From Hofstenia miamia (taxonomy: Eukaryota > Xenacoelomorpha > Acoela > Hofsteniidae): a DNA stretch of 32,977 bases. The notes below the pieces were generated by a model. The model searched no databases, had not been told where the DNA came from, and saw only the letters and a program-made list of their open reading frames with translations. The stretch is from NCBI GenBank assembly GCA_900660155.1, contig CABFPE010001482.1, positions 1 to 32,977 on the forward strand. The letters run 5' to 3'. Both the position numbers and the translations under genes were made by a program. Shown in pieces: positions 1 to 10,158 of the stretch. Each line of letters starts with the position of its first letter. Position 1 is the first letter of the stretch.

Positions 1-199
1 ATTTTCACTCAGTTGAAAAGGTCAATAGAGTGCGAATTTAGCTGAGGACATAATGGTAATCAACAAAATGGAAAGGACATAATGGAGATCAACAAAAGCT
101 AAATTTTCACTCAGTTGAAAAGGTCAATAGAGTGCGAATTTAGCTGAGGACATAATGGTAATCAACAAAATGGAAAGGACATAATGGAGATCAACAAAA
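1..199. repeat. 102-bp tandem repeat downstream of copy A gene
   Basis: Two units of about 102 bp begin at positions 1 and 103 with attttcactcagttgaaaag. Each contains the short motif aaggacataatgg and related repeats of aatcaacaaaatgg. Parts recur downstream of copy B (19570-20180). They form the 3' flank or 3' terminal region of the element, and the array continues out of the window. Confidence 0.9.
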
Positions 200-202
200 T
201 GT

Positions 203-232
203 GTTTCCCCGTGAACAGGTCTCAAGGGAAAC
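203..232. repeat. Conserved 7-bp-stem hairpin near element 3' end
   Basis: GTTTCCC at 203-209 pairs with GGGAAAC at 226-232 around a 16-nt loop. The same hairpin and loop occur at 19656-19685 and 20050-20079 beside copy B. Helitron 3' ends carry a hairpin shortly before the terminal CTRR. I see no CTRR within about 12 nt on the coding strand, so a terminator role is only a suggestion. Confidence 0.55.
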
Positions 233-307
233 AAGAAGAAATCGAAAACATTGCAGAATGGTAATCAACAAAATGGTAATCAACAAAATGGTTAAATCAA
301 AATTTAG

Positions 308-3300
308 TTAATGCTCACGTGGAACAGTGAGTTCTCCACATATAACCATAGTAGCCCCAGCATAGTCTTTCATTAAAATTGAACCAATCTCTGCAGATCT
401 TTGTATATTTGCACGACGCTCACGAATTACACTCTGCCACTGAAACTCTAAATCTCGTCTTTGCTCAATGTTTTCTCTGGAATCATAGTCTCCCGAAAAA
501 CCTGTAATATATGCGTACAGAGCCCAAGGACGACGATGGATAGGTCGCGTAAATTCAGCACCATGACCTGAATTGTGCTCATTTAATCTCCGTCTTAAAT
601 TACATGTTTCCCCAACATATTTCAACTCGGTGTTTTTTGTACTTACTAACAGATAACAATATCCTGCAGGTTGAGAAGGCAGCTCACGATGGAAAGGATT
701 GAAAATATGGTGTCTCTGCTCAACAACACGATTAACTGTTTGTTCATTACCTAACACTAAAGGCCGAGCCACCTTAAGCATTACTTCATCTGTATATGTA
801 TCCCATTGAGATGTTTTAGCGGCTAGTGTACTGATGGCTAACAATGTATCCTGCTTAGACCCAACAAATGTTAATCCTTCAAGAAATTTTACTCTTGACA
901 AAACAACAAGCAACTGTTCTTTCAACCATAGTTTATATTTGGAATTCAATAAGGAAAACTGTGTTGCTATATTTGGGATGGTATCCCCAATTACTTTATG
1001 AATAGTAGCAGCAACATAGTGCTTGAGTGGAAACTGTGTACGTCTTGCAATAGTTTGTCGCCTAATAAGACAAGATCTTGTAGTAATTTTACGAATAACA
1101 ACTTCTTGACAATTAGCCAAAATTTCATTATTAATAAGCCTGGTACCAGGTGGCGCAAACTTTACTGTTACAGTACATTCTTGACTATTGAATGACTCAA
1201 CAACACACAGTTGACCCTGAGTAAAATGTTTTGTTTGATCATTGTACGTTGCTCTCATTACAACACCTCTATAAATCAACAACTCTTGTTGTTCCAACAC
1301 ACAACGATTTATGAAAGGAACTATATTATCATCAGGTTCTACCCACACACTACCACCATCTCGACTTATTTCATCAACTGCTTTGGAAGAAAATATTTCA
1401 TTTTCATTTAAAGTACCCCGTATATTTCTGTGAAAACTTTCAACAGCTTCTTTTTCAGCACTTTTTTTACCAAACACTCTCAAAATATTGGAATCAGCAA
1501 GATCATTCCAAGTTGGCACAAAACAACAATTTAATGAAATAAGACTGCAAATTTCATTGACTTGATCATTGTTCAAACTACTCATTCGCAAATACTCAAT
1601 GCATTTTTGCAAATTACTGTCTAATGCACTGCGGACATAGTGCAATAATTTAAAGACTTTAAAGTTAGTTAACAATAAAGGACTATTCCAAATCAATGAA
1701 CCATTTACAGGCGGCAGCTGTTTATGATCACCAGAGGCCAAAACAAGAACACCACCCCACGGTGATTTATTACATTTCACATGCTGCAATACTAGGTTAA
1801 TAATTTCATACAACTCAGCACTAATTAATCCGATTTCTTCAATGGCAATTAATTCAAGTCGTTGTACATAAGCAAGTTTTAAAGGATCAGCAATCAAACG
1901 ACTAATTGTGGATTGTGCCAAGCCTTGTACAGAAATATTAGGTGATCTTTCATCAACTGGAATTGGAAACAACAAATGAATGTGTGCACCTCCGAATTCA
2001 GTAGATTTTTCGCCTGAAATAGAAGTAAAGATTGCATTTACACCTCTTGCGACTGCATAAGCAACTGCAGTTTTCAAAACATGAGTTTTACCTGAACCCG
2101 GAGGGCCACACAAAATCTTACCAAACACAAATGTATTTACAACAGATAGAAACTCATCAATTGAATTTTTAAACTCTTTTAAAGCTTCACTTTGCTCAAT
2201 AAATGACTCAAGTGATTGATTGTCAGCACGCTTAATACACGGAGTCCAGCTAATAGCATTACCTTCCAATAAGTCAACTTTACTTGGTATTTCAAAAATA
2301 TCATTTTTTGACAACAAAAACTCACACAATGTGTTACGGCGGTCCATCAACAATGTATTTAATTTTTCTGAAGCTTCTTCTTGAAGATTTCTTAACAAAA
2401 CAACAGGAGTTGCATTAAAGACCAACTGTTTTTCAACTATTGTACTATAAAACAATTCGAATGCATTTTTGAAAAGTCTATCAAAATTTTTTGAACCACC
2501 TGGAGTGAATTTTAACTCCTCAAGTACATACTTGCGAGTCAATTCATATGGGTCATTAAAGCCAAACCGTTCAAAGGCTTCAATGATTGAGCCACATTCA
2601 AATAAATCGATTTCTGTAATGTATTCTGTCATACTTAACAAAATATGAATTAAAAAACGTGATGGATTATTTGGCAAAACTCTAGGCAAAACAGGAACAG
2701 CACAATCTTTGCCAACATCAATAAAGCGATTGACCACAGAAGGGTCATTAATAGAATCAAGTACAAGCGTAATATTGTCAATTACCTGATTTTTGTCAGC
2801 ATCATCTGAAATTCGGGCAGAGAGATATGCATCTACCTGCTGAATTGCTGACTCACGGACTTTGATTAAACCACCTTCTCCATCAATCCATGGAGATTGC
2901 ATATAATCAACTTTTAAATGCTTCTCATGTGGACTGATAACAATGTTATTAACTTTCTCAGCTTTTAACTGAGTGCGTGTAAACCAGGCAAAATATTGCT
3001 TAGGATTGCCTATGACTGTCAACTCAGGTGGCCTAATGCCAAATTCCGTAATTTTATCCCGAGAATAATTTGAAACATCCCGATCACTTAAGAGAAGTTT
3101 TTGATTGTGATTAAAGCATCTATTTTGCGGCAAATTTAGGACGTCTTCTCTAACACGACAAGCTTCTGATTTGACATTACCAGCATTACCAGAAAATTCT
3201 TTTTGTCTTAAAACAACAACACCAGGTCTGCACTCCATTGGCAGAGTAGACACATGAATGAACTCAGTATTCTTAACAACATATGGCAAATCAAACAACC

Positions 3301-3799
3301 ACCAGATAGATTCACAATTTGACAGTGATCTACCACTTGGACCTTTGTGGACGGCATTATCATTAATTTTGACACCAGTAATTTTATTATTTTTTACAGC
3401 ATCAACTTCAGCTTCAATTTCGTCTTCGGTGAGAGCTTTAAATTTAATTTTAGCACGTTCCTCTACACCTGCAGCATACTTTGCAAGGTAGCGGGCAACA
3501 TTCACATCACTACAGATAAGAAGATTGCTACTGCTTAAAGTTAACGCAAACAAAAAAGGATTTGTTGGACAAAAATGTTCATGTCTAGAAGCAGGATAAG
3601 TATATTTCCCAGTACGAAGTTCGGCACAAATTTCATAAAAATCAAAGTCTAGGACCTTAACATCACCAAATTTCGAGTATCGACCGAAATAACCTGCTAA
3701 ATTGCATTTTACCAAAAGCTTCCAGACATCATCTGAGTGTTGCAATTCAAACTTTTCAAAAGCATACTCATTTGAATAATAACGTGGAACTCGACACAC
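308..3799 (-). CDS. Copy A transposase, C-terminal part: Rep tyrosines, Pif1 helicase, GIY-YIG nuclease
   Basis: This is the downstream part of the copy A gene, separated from the N-terminal part by a frameshift at 3817-3824. It encodes in order the Rep two-tyrosine motif YLAKY (about 3476-3490), a Pif1 superfamily-1B helicase with Walker A GPPGSGKT (about 2085-2107), EEIG Walker B, GDHKQLPP motif III, TIHKVIG motif V and VVLSRV motif VI, then a GIY-YIG domain (about 330-670). The nuclease has GYCYLL, KYVGETCNLRRRL with an Arg-rich helix, and a downstream Glu in LEFQW (446-448), as expected for a complete catalytic set. The frame ends at TAA 308-310. Its first Met is not a real start. The part is only translated if the frameshift is bypassed or is a sequencing error. 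Confidence 0.88.
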   Translation of the reverse strand: MCRVPRYYSNEYAFEKFELQHSDDVWKLLVKCNLAGYFGRYSKFGDVKVLDFDFYEICAELRTGKYTYPASRHEHFCPTNPFLFALTLSSSNLLICSDVNVARYLAKYAAGVEERAKIKFKALTEDEIEAEVDAVKNNKITGVKINDNAVHKGPSGRSLSNCESIWWLFDLPYVVKNTEFIHVSTLPMECRPGVVVLRQKEFSGNAGNVKSEACRVREDVLNLPQNRCFNHNQKLLLSDRDVSNYSRDKITEFGIRPPELTVIGNPKQYFAWFTRTQLKAEKVNNIVISPHEKHLKVDYMQSPWIDGEGGLIKVRESAIQQVDAYLSARISDDADKNQVIDNITLVLDSINDPSVVNRFIDVGKDCAVPVLPRVLPNNPSRFLIHILLSMTEYITEIDLFECGSIIEAFERFGFNDPYELTRKYVLEELKFTPGGSKNFDRLFKNAFELFYSTIVEKQLVFNATPVVLLRNLQEEASEKLNTLLMDRRNTLCEFLLSKNDIFEIPSKVDLLEGNAISWTPCIKRADNQSLESFIEQSEALKEFKNSIDEFLSVVNTFVFGKILCGPPGSGKTHVLKTAVAYAVARGVNAIFTSISGEKSTEFGGAHIHLLFPIPVDERSPNISVQGLAQSTISRLIADPLKLAYVQRLELIAIEEIGLISAELYEIINLVLQHVKCNKSPWGGVLVLASGDHKQLPPVNGSLIWNSPLLLTNFKVFKLLHYVRSALDSNLQKCIEYLRMSSLNNDQVNEICSLISLNCCFVPTWNDLADSNILRVFGKKSAEKEAVESFHRNIRGTLNENEIFSSKAVDEISRDGGSVWVEPDDNIVPFINRCVLEQQELLIYRGVVMRATYNDQTKHFTQGQLCVVESFNSQECTVTVKFAPPGTRLINNEILANCQEVVIRKITTRSCLIRRQTIARRTQFPLKHYVAATIHKVIGDTIPNIATQFSLLNSKYKLWLKEQLLVVLSRVKFLEGLTFVGSKQDTLLAISTLAAKTSQWDTYTDEVMLKVARPLVLGNEQTVNRVVEQRHHIFNPFHRELPSQPAGYCYLLVSTKNTELKYVGETCNLRRRLNEHNSGHGAEFTRPIHRRPWALYAYITGFSGDYDSRENIEQRRDLEFQWQSVIRERRANIQRSAEIGSILMKDYAGATMVICGELTVPREH

Positions 3800-6700
3800 T
3801 TTTTTACCATCTCTAATTTTTTTTGGCAGCGATACCTAGCTTTTTCGCATGAATGTGTTTGAATAGCAGAAACCTTAGAAGTAAAACTAACGAAATCATT
3901 ATTTCCTACTAAAGGAAAAATACCCATTTCATGAAATTGATGAAAAACATTATTGACACATGCTGATTGACCAGCAACCTTAAATTTCACCTCGTTTGAA
4001 TTCTTGTCATTGTTTGCACACCAAACAAGAGCATGAATATGAGGTAGATTCCCTTGTGAGTCTTGAAACTCATACCTATACCATAATTTTTTAATTTTAC
4101 CTAGTGGCTGTTCATCCGATTTCTCTATAAATTCCATCAAATAATGGGAAGCTCTCTCCCAAGCTAACGTAATCTCAACCATGGCGGACTGTACTTTCAT
4201 TTTAGTGTATTCATCTTGTGATATACCCGAAATTACATATTGCTCCCAATTATCATTTGTCCATCTTTTGACAGCTTCAAAGATTGGTTTTACACCTGGA
4301 TGTTCTGATTGATTGCAAGTCAAAGTTAAAAAGTACGTTGGGGATTCATTTGCAATCAAATGTGAAAGTTCATTTACGCATTTTCGCGAGTCTGCTACTT
4401 CGAAAGGAAGAATGGCTTCTTGGTCGCCAACCATAACTTGATTCTTGTTATCAGTGACTTCCTCAAACCCTCTAGTCAACACAATACGCGTGGGCTTACT
4501 AGACAAATCCAAATTAAAAACAACATCAAATGCATACTGAATGTATCTTGGATCCGTGGATGTCAAAAGTTCAGCATTAGCAATACGCGACAGAATTTGT
4601 TCTTTAATCCCAGCAAAACCTAATTTAGAATTTTCAGAAGTTCTTTTATACAAAAATTTAGGAATTGCACCAGTCACACTTCCGTCATGATTCATGTGCC
4701 AAAATATACTCGTAAAGAGCATTCCTTCAGGATAAACAATTGGAATAGACTTTCCTTTACATGTAGAAACAATGTTTTCAAAAAAACGTCTTGCGGCAAT
4801 TGTGGAATGAATTTTTTGTTGCTTACGGAAAAGTAATCCAATATTTTGGTTCAAAAGAACATGACCCTCAATATAATTTGTTTTTGAAAACACTGGAACA
4901 TCACCAGCATTAGAAAAAATAATTGGTTGAAGTTCTTCTTCATCTTCGGAATCACCATCAACACCTCCGAAAGTCAAAAAATTTTCAAAAGGTTGAGCAG
5001 CATTTTCACGTTCCATTTCCATGTCTGTATCAACAACATCTTCATTTACAACATCTGACAAAATTGAACTTGATGGACGTGGCTGAGTGCGCATATTTTG
5101 AATAACAACAGGCCGAGGTACAACATTCACATGAAACTCACTGCTATATGCAGATAAGATGTCATTACTGTGTTTTCTACACAAACCCGCAAAGCAGTCT
5201 TCCCGCGGACAAGAATACATCAACTTCAAATTACAAGGAGCATATGGCCCAATGCTTAAATCAGAATCCAATAAACTAGCTTGTATTTCTCGTGAATAAC
5301 AACATTTTTTGTCTGAACAAGCTTTTTCTCGAATTAAATGTATATGATGTACATTACAAGACATAATAGTTTGGCCTCCAATGTAGGACATGTAATTTGA
5401 TTTTAACTTTTCGAAACTAACGTTTTCAACAGCAATATACATAACAATACGCCAATTTCGGCGTGTTATCTCACAGATATCGTTTTCACATTTTACTGGC
5501 AGACAACCATGTTTCAACTGCCACCATTTTATACATTCAATATCTGATTCTGAATAAACATGTCTATAGTTATTATGAGAATTAGAAATTGATGCAATTG
5601 CAAATAACTTATCATTACAAACAATAACTTTAGGAAGAGGCGCAGCTTGCCTCATACTTGATAAGCTTTCTGTAGTATATAACACAATGCAATTAACAGC
5701 AGAAATATCAGCTTCTGCAAAATGATCATTTACAAAAACAAGTAAATTATTGCGGCGGCGGCATTTTAGTGTAACAGTAAATGGTACAGTACCCAACATA
5801 TATGCTACATCCTCAAAATGACATGAATGATCAGTAGATGAACTGATAAACAATTTGCAAATTTGATCAAGGAATTTAAGAGATACATAATTACCTGCAT
5901 AATGACGTTTTCTTTTGAAAACATTTTGATAAAAATACAATACACATGCTTTCAACCAATTATGGGTAATATTTTGACTAATGTCTTTGAAAGACAAGGA
6001 TGTACTTTGGAAAAGTACAATAAATAAATTATAGCAAAGATTATATATAAACGATTGATGTGAAAATTTAAAATTTGGTTGGTATGGCATAGAACAAAAT
6101 CCATTAGAATCAAAACTTAAAATGACCCGAGAGGGGAGCTCAATAACGAGATTAGGATTTACGCGATTTATTGATGGCACTTGGCTTTCAAATATATCAC
6201 ATTCAATTTGACTTTCATTAAGAGCAATATTGTGTGATCCATTTTCATCAACATCACTATTATTAAAAGAAACCATAGCTTCGTCTAAATTTTCACTGGG
6301 CAAACTTAAACATGACTTGTCTATATTAATTTTAACAGTACAATTACCAGTAGAGAGGGCAATAGAATCAATTAGGCTAACATTCGTTGACCCTTCTAAG
6401 GACTTTTCAACATCACTACTTGAAATTATAACATGTGGGTTTACGAAAAAATCAGGAGCATCTTCAGGAAAATCAATTCCTGCACGCGATGCAACATTGT
6501 CCACTACATCAGGTCTATTTTGTAGAATCAAATTTTCTGATAGCATTTGAATATGTGAATGCTTATCAAAGCGCGGCTTGTTTGATAAACTGCATGAACT
6601 GAGACCTGAGTAGCCACCACGTTCCTCATACAATTTCCAGCTGTGTGTGGCATAGCCAACTTTACCCGGATGTAATACATGCGAATGAATTGTAGCTGGA

Positions 6701-7524
6701 CCTAATCGGTCTGCATGTGGCGAAGGAATTGTTTCAATAACAGGGTTTCGAGGGACATGAACAATTTTTAAATTTGAACCTTTAGTGTGCATTTTGCAAG
6801 TTAGTATACACAAACCATGCTCAATATCATAACACAAAGACGGATTAACATGAATTGATCCTAACACCGTTATATTACCTCTGCTCCAATCTTCACGGAG
6901 CCCTTGAAAATTTGCTTGATAGTTAGCTTTAAAATGCTTATAAGAAGGATCAAATTTTGGCAAATAATGACAAAATTGAATTTTACCTGCTCTTTCAATA
7001 AATTCATGTTCGCCCATAGGGCATTTTACTGTTCGTGCTGGGTACTGATTTAAACATTTAACAAAATCGGCGGCTTTATAAGTACCCATTAATGCTTTAA
7101 AATTGATAATATCCTTTGTGACATCAATAAATATAGGCGGAGTGCTTAAACATTCCTTAATGCAATTCGGCAGCTGAAAATTAATATGTTGCCAATTTAA
7201 CCGCAGAGTTGCAGGAATACATTGCCAAAATTTTTTGGCTAAATTTTCAGACAAATTTTCGCAACATTTAAAAAGAAATGTGTACAGTGCAGAGCACCAT
7301 CCGACATTCCAATTGCATTGTTTGGTTTGAACGAAGGCAGCACAAAATTCACATAAACTTATAGAAGTCATACCATGCAGATCCTTTGCTTTAAATGCAA
7401 GACAGTGATGAAATACTACGGACTCGATTTGCACCTCTTGAAGTGAAACATGCGCACGTCGACATCCATAACAATCATCAACATTAGAAGGAATATCAGT
7501 CACAACACATAATGGTTCAACATC
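3709..7524 (-). CDS. Copy A transposase, N-terminal part of exon 4: Cys-rich region and Rep HUH motif
   Basis: The exon begins right after a splice acceptor (AG at 7525-7526). Upstream of that AG the frame is closed at once by TAG, so the protein must start in upstream exons. The first ~1,000 residues are Cys/His-rich, with clusters such as DDCYGC, CEFCAAF and SCPREDC that look like zinc-binding knuckles. I do not recognise this region as a named domain. Rep motif 1 (YFLTLTCNQ, about 4309-4335) and the HUH motif LPHIHALVW (4021-4047) follow. A missing T in the run at 3817-3824 throws the frame into about 35 wrong codons ending at 3709. In copy B the same region stays open. Confidence 0.87.
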   Translation of the reverse strand, partial: DVEPLCVVTDIPSNVDDCYGCRRAHVSLQEVQIESVVFHHCLAFKAKDLHGMTSISLCEFCAAFVQTKQCNWNVGWCSALYTFLFKCCENLSENLAKKFWQCIPATLRLNWQHINFQLPNCIKECLSTPPIFIDVTKDIINFKALMGTYKAADFVKCLNQYPARTVKCPMGEHEFIERAGKIQFCHYLPKFDPSYKHFKANYQANFQGLREDWSRGNITVLGSIHVNPSLCYDIEHGLCILTCKMHTKGSNLKIVHVPRNPVIETIPSPHADRLGPATIHSHVLHPGKVGYATHSWKLYEERGGYSGLSSCSLSNKPRFDKHSHIQMLSENLILQNRPDVVDNVASRAGIDFPEDAPDFFVNPHVIISSSDVEKSLEGSTNVSLIDSIALSTGNCTVKINIDKSCLSLPSENLDEAMVSFNNSDVDENGSHNIALNESQIECDIFESQVPSINRVNPNLVIELPSRVILSFDSNGFCSMPYQPNFKFSHQSFIYNLCYNLFIVLFQSTSLSFKDISQNITHNWLKACVLYFYQNVFKRKRHYAGNYVSLKFLDQICKLFISSSTDHSCHFEDVAYMLGTVPFTVTLKCRRRNNLLVFVNDHFAEADISAVNCIVLYTTESLSSMRQAAPLPKVIVCNDKLFAIASISNSHNNYRHVYSESDIECIKWWQLKHGCLPVKCENDICEITRRNWRIVMYIAVENVSFEKLKSNYMSYIGGQTIMSCNVHHIHLIREKACSDKKCCYSREIQASLLDSDLSIGPYAPCNLKLMYSCPREDCFAGLCRKHSNDILSAYSSEFHVNVVPRPVVIQNMRTQPRPSSSILSDVVNEDVVDTDMEMERENAAQPFENFLTFGGVDGDSEDEEELQPIIFSNAGDVPVFSKTNYIEGHVLLNQNIGLLFRKQQKIHSTIAARRFFENIVSTCKGKSIPIVYPEGMLFTSIFWHMNHDGSVTGAIPKFLYKRTSENSKLGFAGIKEQILSRIANAELLTSTDPRYIQYAFDVVFNLDLSSKPTRIVLTRGFEEVTDNKNQVMVGDQEAILPFEVADSRKCVNELSHLIANESPTYFLTLTCNQSEHPGVKPIFEAVKRWTNDNWEQYVISGISQDEYTKMKVQSAMVEITLAWERASHYLMEFIEKSDEQPLGKIKKLWYRYEFQDSQGNLPHIHALVWCANNDKNSNEVKFKVAGQSACVNNVFHQFHEMGIFPLVGNNDFVSFTSKVSAIQTHSCEKARYRCQKKLEMVKKCVEFHVIIQMSMLLKSLNCNTQMMSGSFW
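3817..3824 (-). other. Frameshift site in copy A (T8 versus T9 in copy B)
   Basis: The plus strand has eight T here and nine at the matching site in copy B (23647-23655). On the coding strand this is a poly-A run following a C. The lost base separates the HUH motif from the catalytic tyrosines of the same Rep domain. It could be a true inactivating mutation, a homopolymer sequencing error or a slippage site. Surrounding sequence is almost identical between copies, so the change is recent or artefactual. Confidence 0.85.
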
Positions 7525-9659
7525 CTAATAATTAAGATCAGAAAAAATAAACAATGAATTCCTTAATAAATAGCAATAATTACATACCAAATTATACATC
7601 CTTAAGCAACATTATGTAGAATGATAAATGCATTAAATAGTCTTATAGATACTCAAGGTAACGAAATTGAAATAAATAAAAAATCAAAAGTTCGGATTAA
7701 AGCTTAAATGAACTTAATACGAATTTACGCTACTTAGAGTATTCAAACAAATCGAATTGTTGTTTCACGATTGGAGAGGTTAGGATTAAACAATAATATA
7801 CAGACTGGCCAACCTATTTCCATCTGCAGGAAAAAGAACCTACTTATTCCTCTACGACCTAATGCAAATATTGCGGATTAACAGATTAATACATTATTTC
7901 AGTTCGTTTTTCTATGTGCAAGGAAATCATCAGATTGCAAAGAAATTATATTAATATTATAACCACCAATATTATTCGAATGTTCTACAAAAATATAAAA
8001 ATACATCATGTGAAGGATCCATGCACATTATTTTAAATCAAATATAAATATAGTAACACAATTGATTCAATTTCAAACATCAATACATAGAAACTTAACA
8101 TTTTGAAGTAAATAAAAAAATAAATTTACAAAGCAAACATTCATTTTCAAACCTTAATAGAATAAAGAGAATATATCTTATCAAGAAATAATGCATCAAA
8201 GGTGTTATCTTATCAAGAAATAATACATCAAAGATGTTATTAATGTACTAACTCTAGCCGAAAATTGTACAATATATTTAACTTAGTATTTTGTAAGAAA
8301 ATGCGATCGAAACAATGACACAAAAAGATTGAAATCCATGATAGATTAAAAGTATTTAATACATATACACTATAATGACAGACCACTAGAGAACGACTAC
8401 TTTGAATTCTTTATAATGGTTATCAAAGAAATTGACATTCAATAACAATATCAGATTCAATACATATACACTATAATGACAGACCACTAGAGAACGACTA
8501 CTTTGAATTCTTTATAATGGTTATCAAAGAAATTGACATTCAATAACAATATCAGATTCAATATAATAGCTTTAAGGCAAACAAAAACTGTAGAACTAAC
8601 AAATATACGCAATCTAAGTGGATTAAAACAATTTGAAAGTAGTTTCAATTTTGCATAGTAACCATTTGAAACATCAATACATTCTAGTTAAACAATTTGC
8701 TATGAAAAAAGGAATGAAGCTAAGCCAACAGATGATTTATATTTTGATCGATTAAAAATATTTTATATCCATACACTATAATGCAATACTAAGAAAACTT
8801 TGTACTCTTAATAACGATAATTTTTATGAAATAACTAAATGGAATTGAGAAGCAATAATAGCAGTAATATCGGATTCAAAATAATAGCGCGAAAGTCAAC
8901 AAAAAAAGAGGATTCACGCAACTTGAAATATGAAAACTGTTTGAAAGCCGCTTCAAGATTGCATAGATGATCATTTAACAATATAAGCCCTAATACTGTA
9001 ACAAGAAATACATATTTAAAAGAATAATATTGTATAGTAAGAATATTGATTCCTTTCACATCGCCGACGTTAATTAAATATTTTCTAAGAAAAAATTAAC
9101 CAAACAGTTACATATGGAGCTAGTCAGTGCGTACCTCTTGACATATTAATCTAATTTTTAGGACAAATACTCAAATAGTAATAGGGTTCCGAAATGGGCA
9201 GTTGAAACATTCAAATTCACAAGTATAATTAATGATTCCATTTGAAGCATATATACTTTCTAGTTAAATAATTTGTTATGAAAAAAAGGAATTAAGCTAA
9301 GGCAACAGATGAATTATATCTTGATGACATTGAGATCGCGATATGCACTGAACAAAATGAACTATAACTTAAGTGCTATATTGAGATACGATCAATATTT
9401 GTAAAATTTATATTTATTTGCTACTTTCGTTATTGATTTCTAGAAATAAATAGAATATTAAGGCTGTCGTCTGTATTAAAATTGATAGAACGTAAACAAT
9501 ATTTAATATAAGTTGATGATGCGGTTTATTTTCTGAGTTATCCTTTTATAATTAAAAATTACTGAAGTATTTTAAAAGAAATAGGATCCTACATCACAAA
9601 TTAAATTGTTTCAGACTTTCAAAAAATACTAGATAAAATTATGTAGAAAACTAGCTTAC
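7525..9659 (-). other. Intron 3 of copy A transposase gene
   Basis: This AT-rich intron runs from donor GTAAGC to acceptor ATTATTAG. No long reading frame or conserved extra exon is seen. Its exon-4-proximal ~600 nt are nearly identical to copy B. Further upstream it carries copy-specific changes: a 101-bp tandem duplication (8361-8562), a shorter duplicated stretch at about 8165-8235, and at about 9105-9205 a stretch resembling a dispersed repeat (compare 30735-30840) that copy B's intron lacks. Confidence 0.7.
8361..8562. repeat. 101-bp tandem duplication inside copy A intron 3
   Basis: Two essentially identical 101-bp units begin at 8361 and 8462 (acatatacactataatgac). Copy B has a single unit starting at about 28197, so the duplication arose in copy A after the copies split. 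Confidence 0.9.
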
Positions 9660-9701
9660 CTCAACTGCAGCTTCAGCAGTGGGAAGAGAATCAAAATTCG
9701 T
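9660..9701 (-). CDS. Copy A exon 3 (14 codons)
   Basis: The coding strand reads TTTTTAG, then 42 nt, then GAG followed by GTAAGC. The exon encodes TNFDSLPTAEAAVE in phase 0 on both sides. The matching exon in copy B (29418-29459) is also 42 nt with the same splice sites and few changes. Its C-terminal AAVE resembles the end of exon 2 (TAAVE), which suggests an old exon duplication. No domain is recognised; it is a short acidic linker. The 2,135-nt intron to exon 4 follows. Confidence 0.75.
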
Positions 9702-9858
9702 CTAAAAATACAAGTCTAAGATGATGGAAACATGGGAAATTATTTATAGCTGAATAATCAAATATTAACAAAAAGAAAGTCGATGCAATAACTATTGAAA
9801 AATATTATATATATAATTCATTTTTTAAGTGCTTAAAATTTTAGTGAAAATTGCATAC

Positions 9859-9906
9859 CTCAACTGCAGCAGTTGAAGTTTCATCTGGTGGGGGGGAAAC
9901 ATCATT
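9859..9906 (-). CDS. Copy A exon 2 (16 codons)
   Basis: The exon is bounded by acceptor CTTTTAG and donor GTATGC on the coding strand. Its 48 nt encode NDVSPPPDETSTAAVE, phase 0 at both ends. Copy B (29619-29666) has the identical 48-nt exon, while neighbouring introns carry indels. It reads as a Pro/Thr/Ser-rich flexible linker. The introns on each side are 252 nt (9907-10158) and 157 nt (9702-9858). Confidence 0.77.
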
Positions 9907-10158
9907 CTAAAAGCATTAATACTTACGGAAAATTAATAAATGTTACTAATAAATAAGAGCAAAACAAAACTTTAGTGCACGCTAATGCTTCATGAGCATC
10001 ATTCTAAAAAAAACAATTACTAACCAATAAATATTACTTAACTTATATTACTCAATTAAATTATCTATCATGTCAACAGTGTGAATTCGATTTTCTTGAC
10101 ATAAAAACAACTACTTACAGCTAATATAAAATATAAATAATAAATAATGTTAACTCAC

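Noticed and set aside
6230..6550. Plus-strand 106-codon frame, also present at 26061-26381
   Set aside because: It is antisense to the conserved transposase exon; its conservation is explained by the opposite strand.
9110..9160. Possible extra exon in copy A intron 3 (acceptor and GTACGC donor)
   Set aside because: The matching region is missing from copy B and its length would break the frame.
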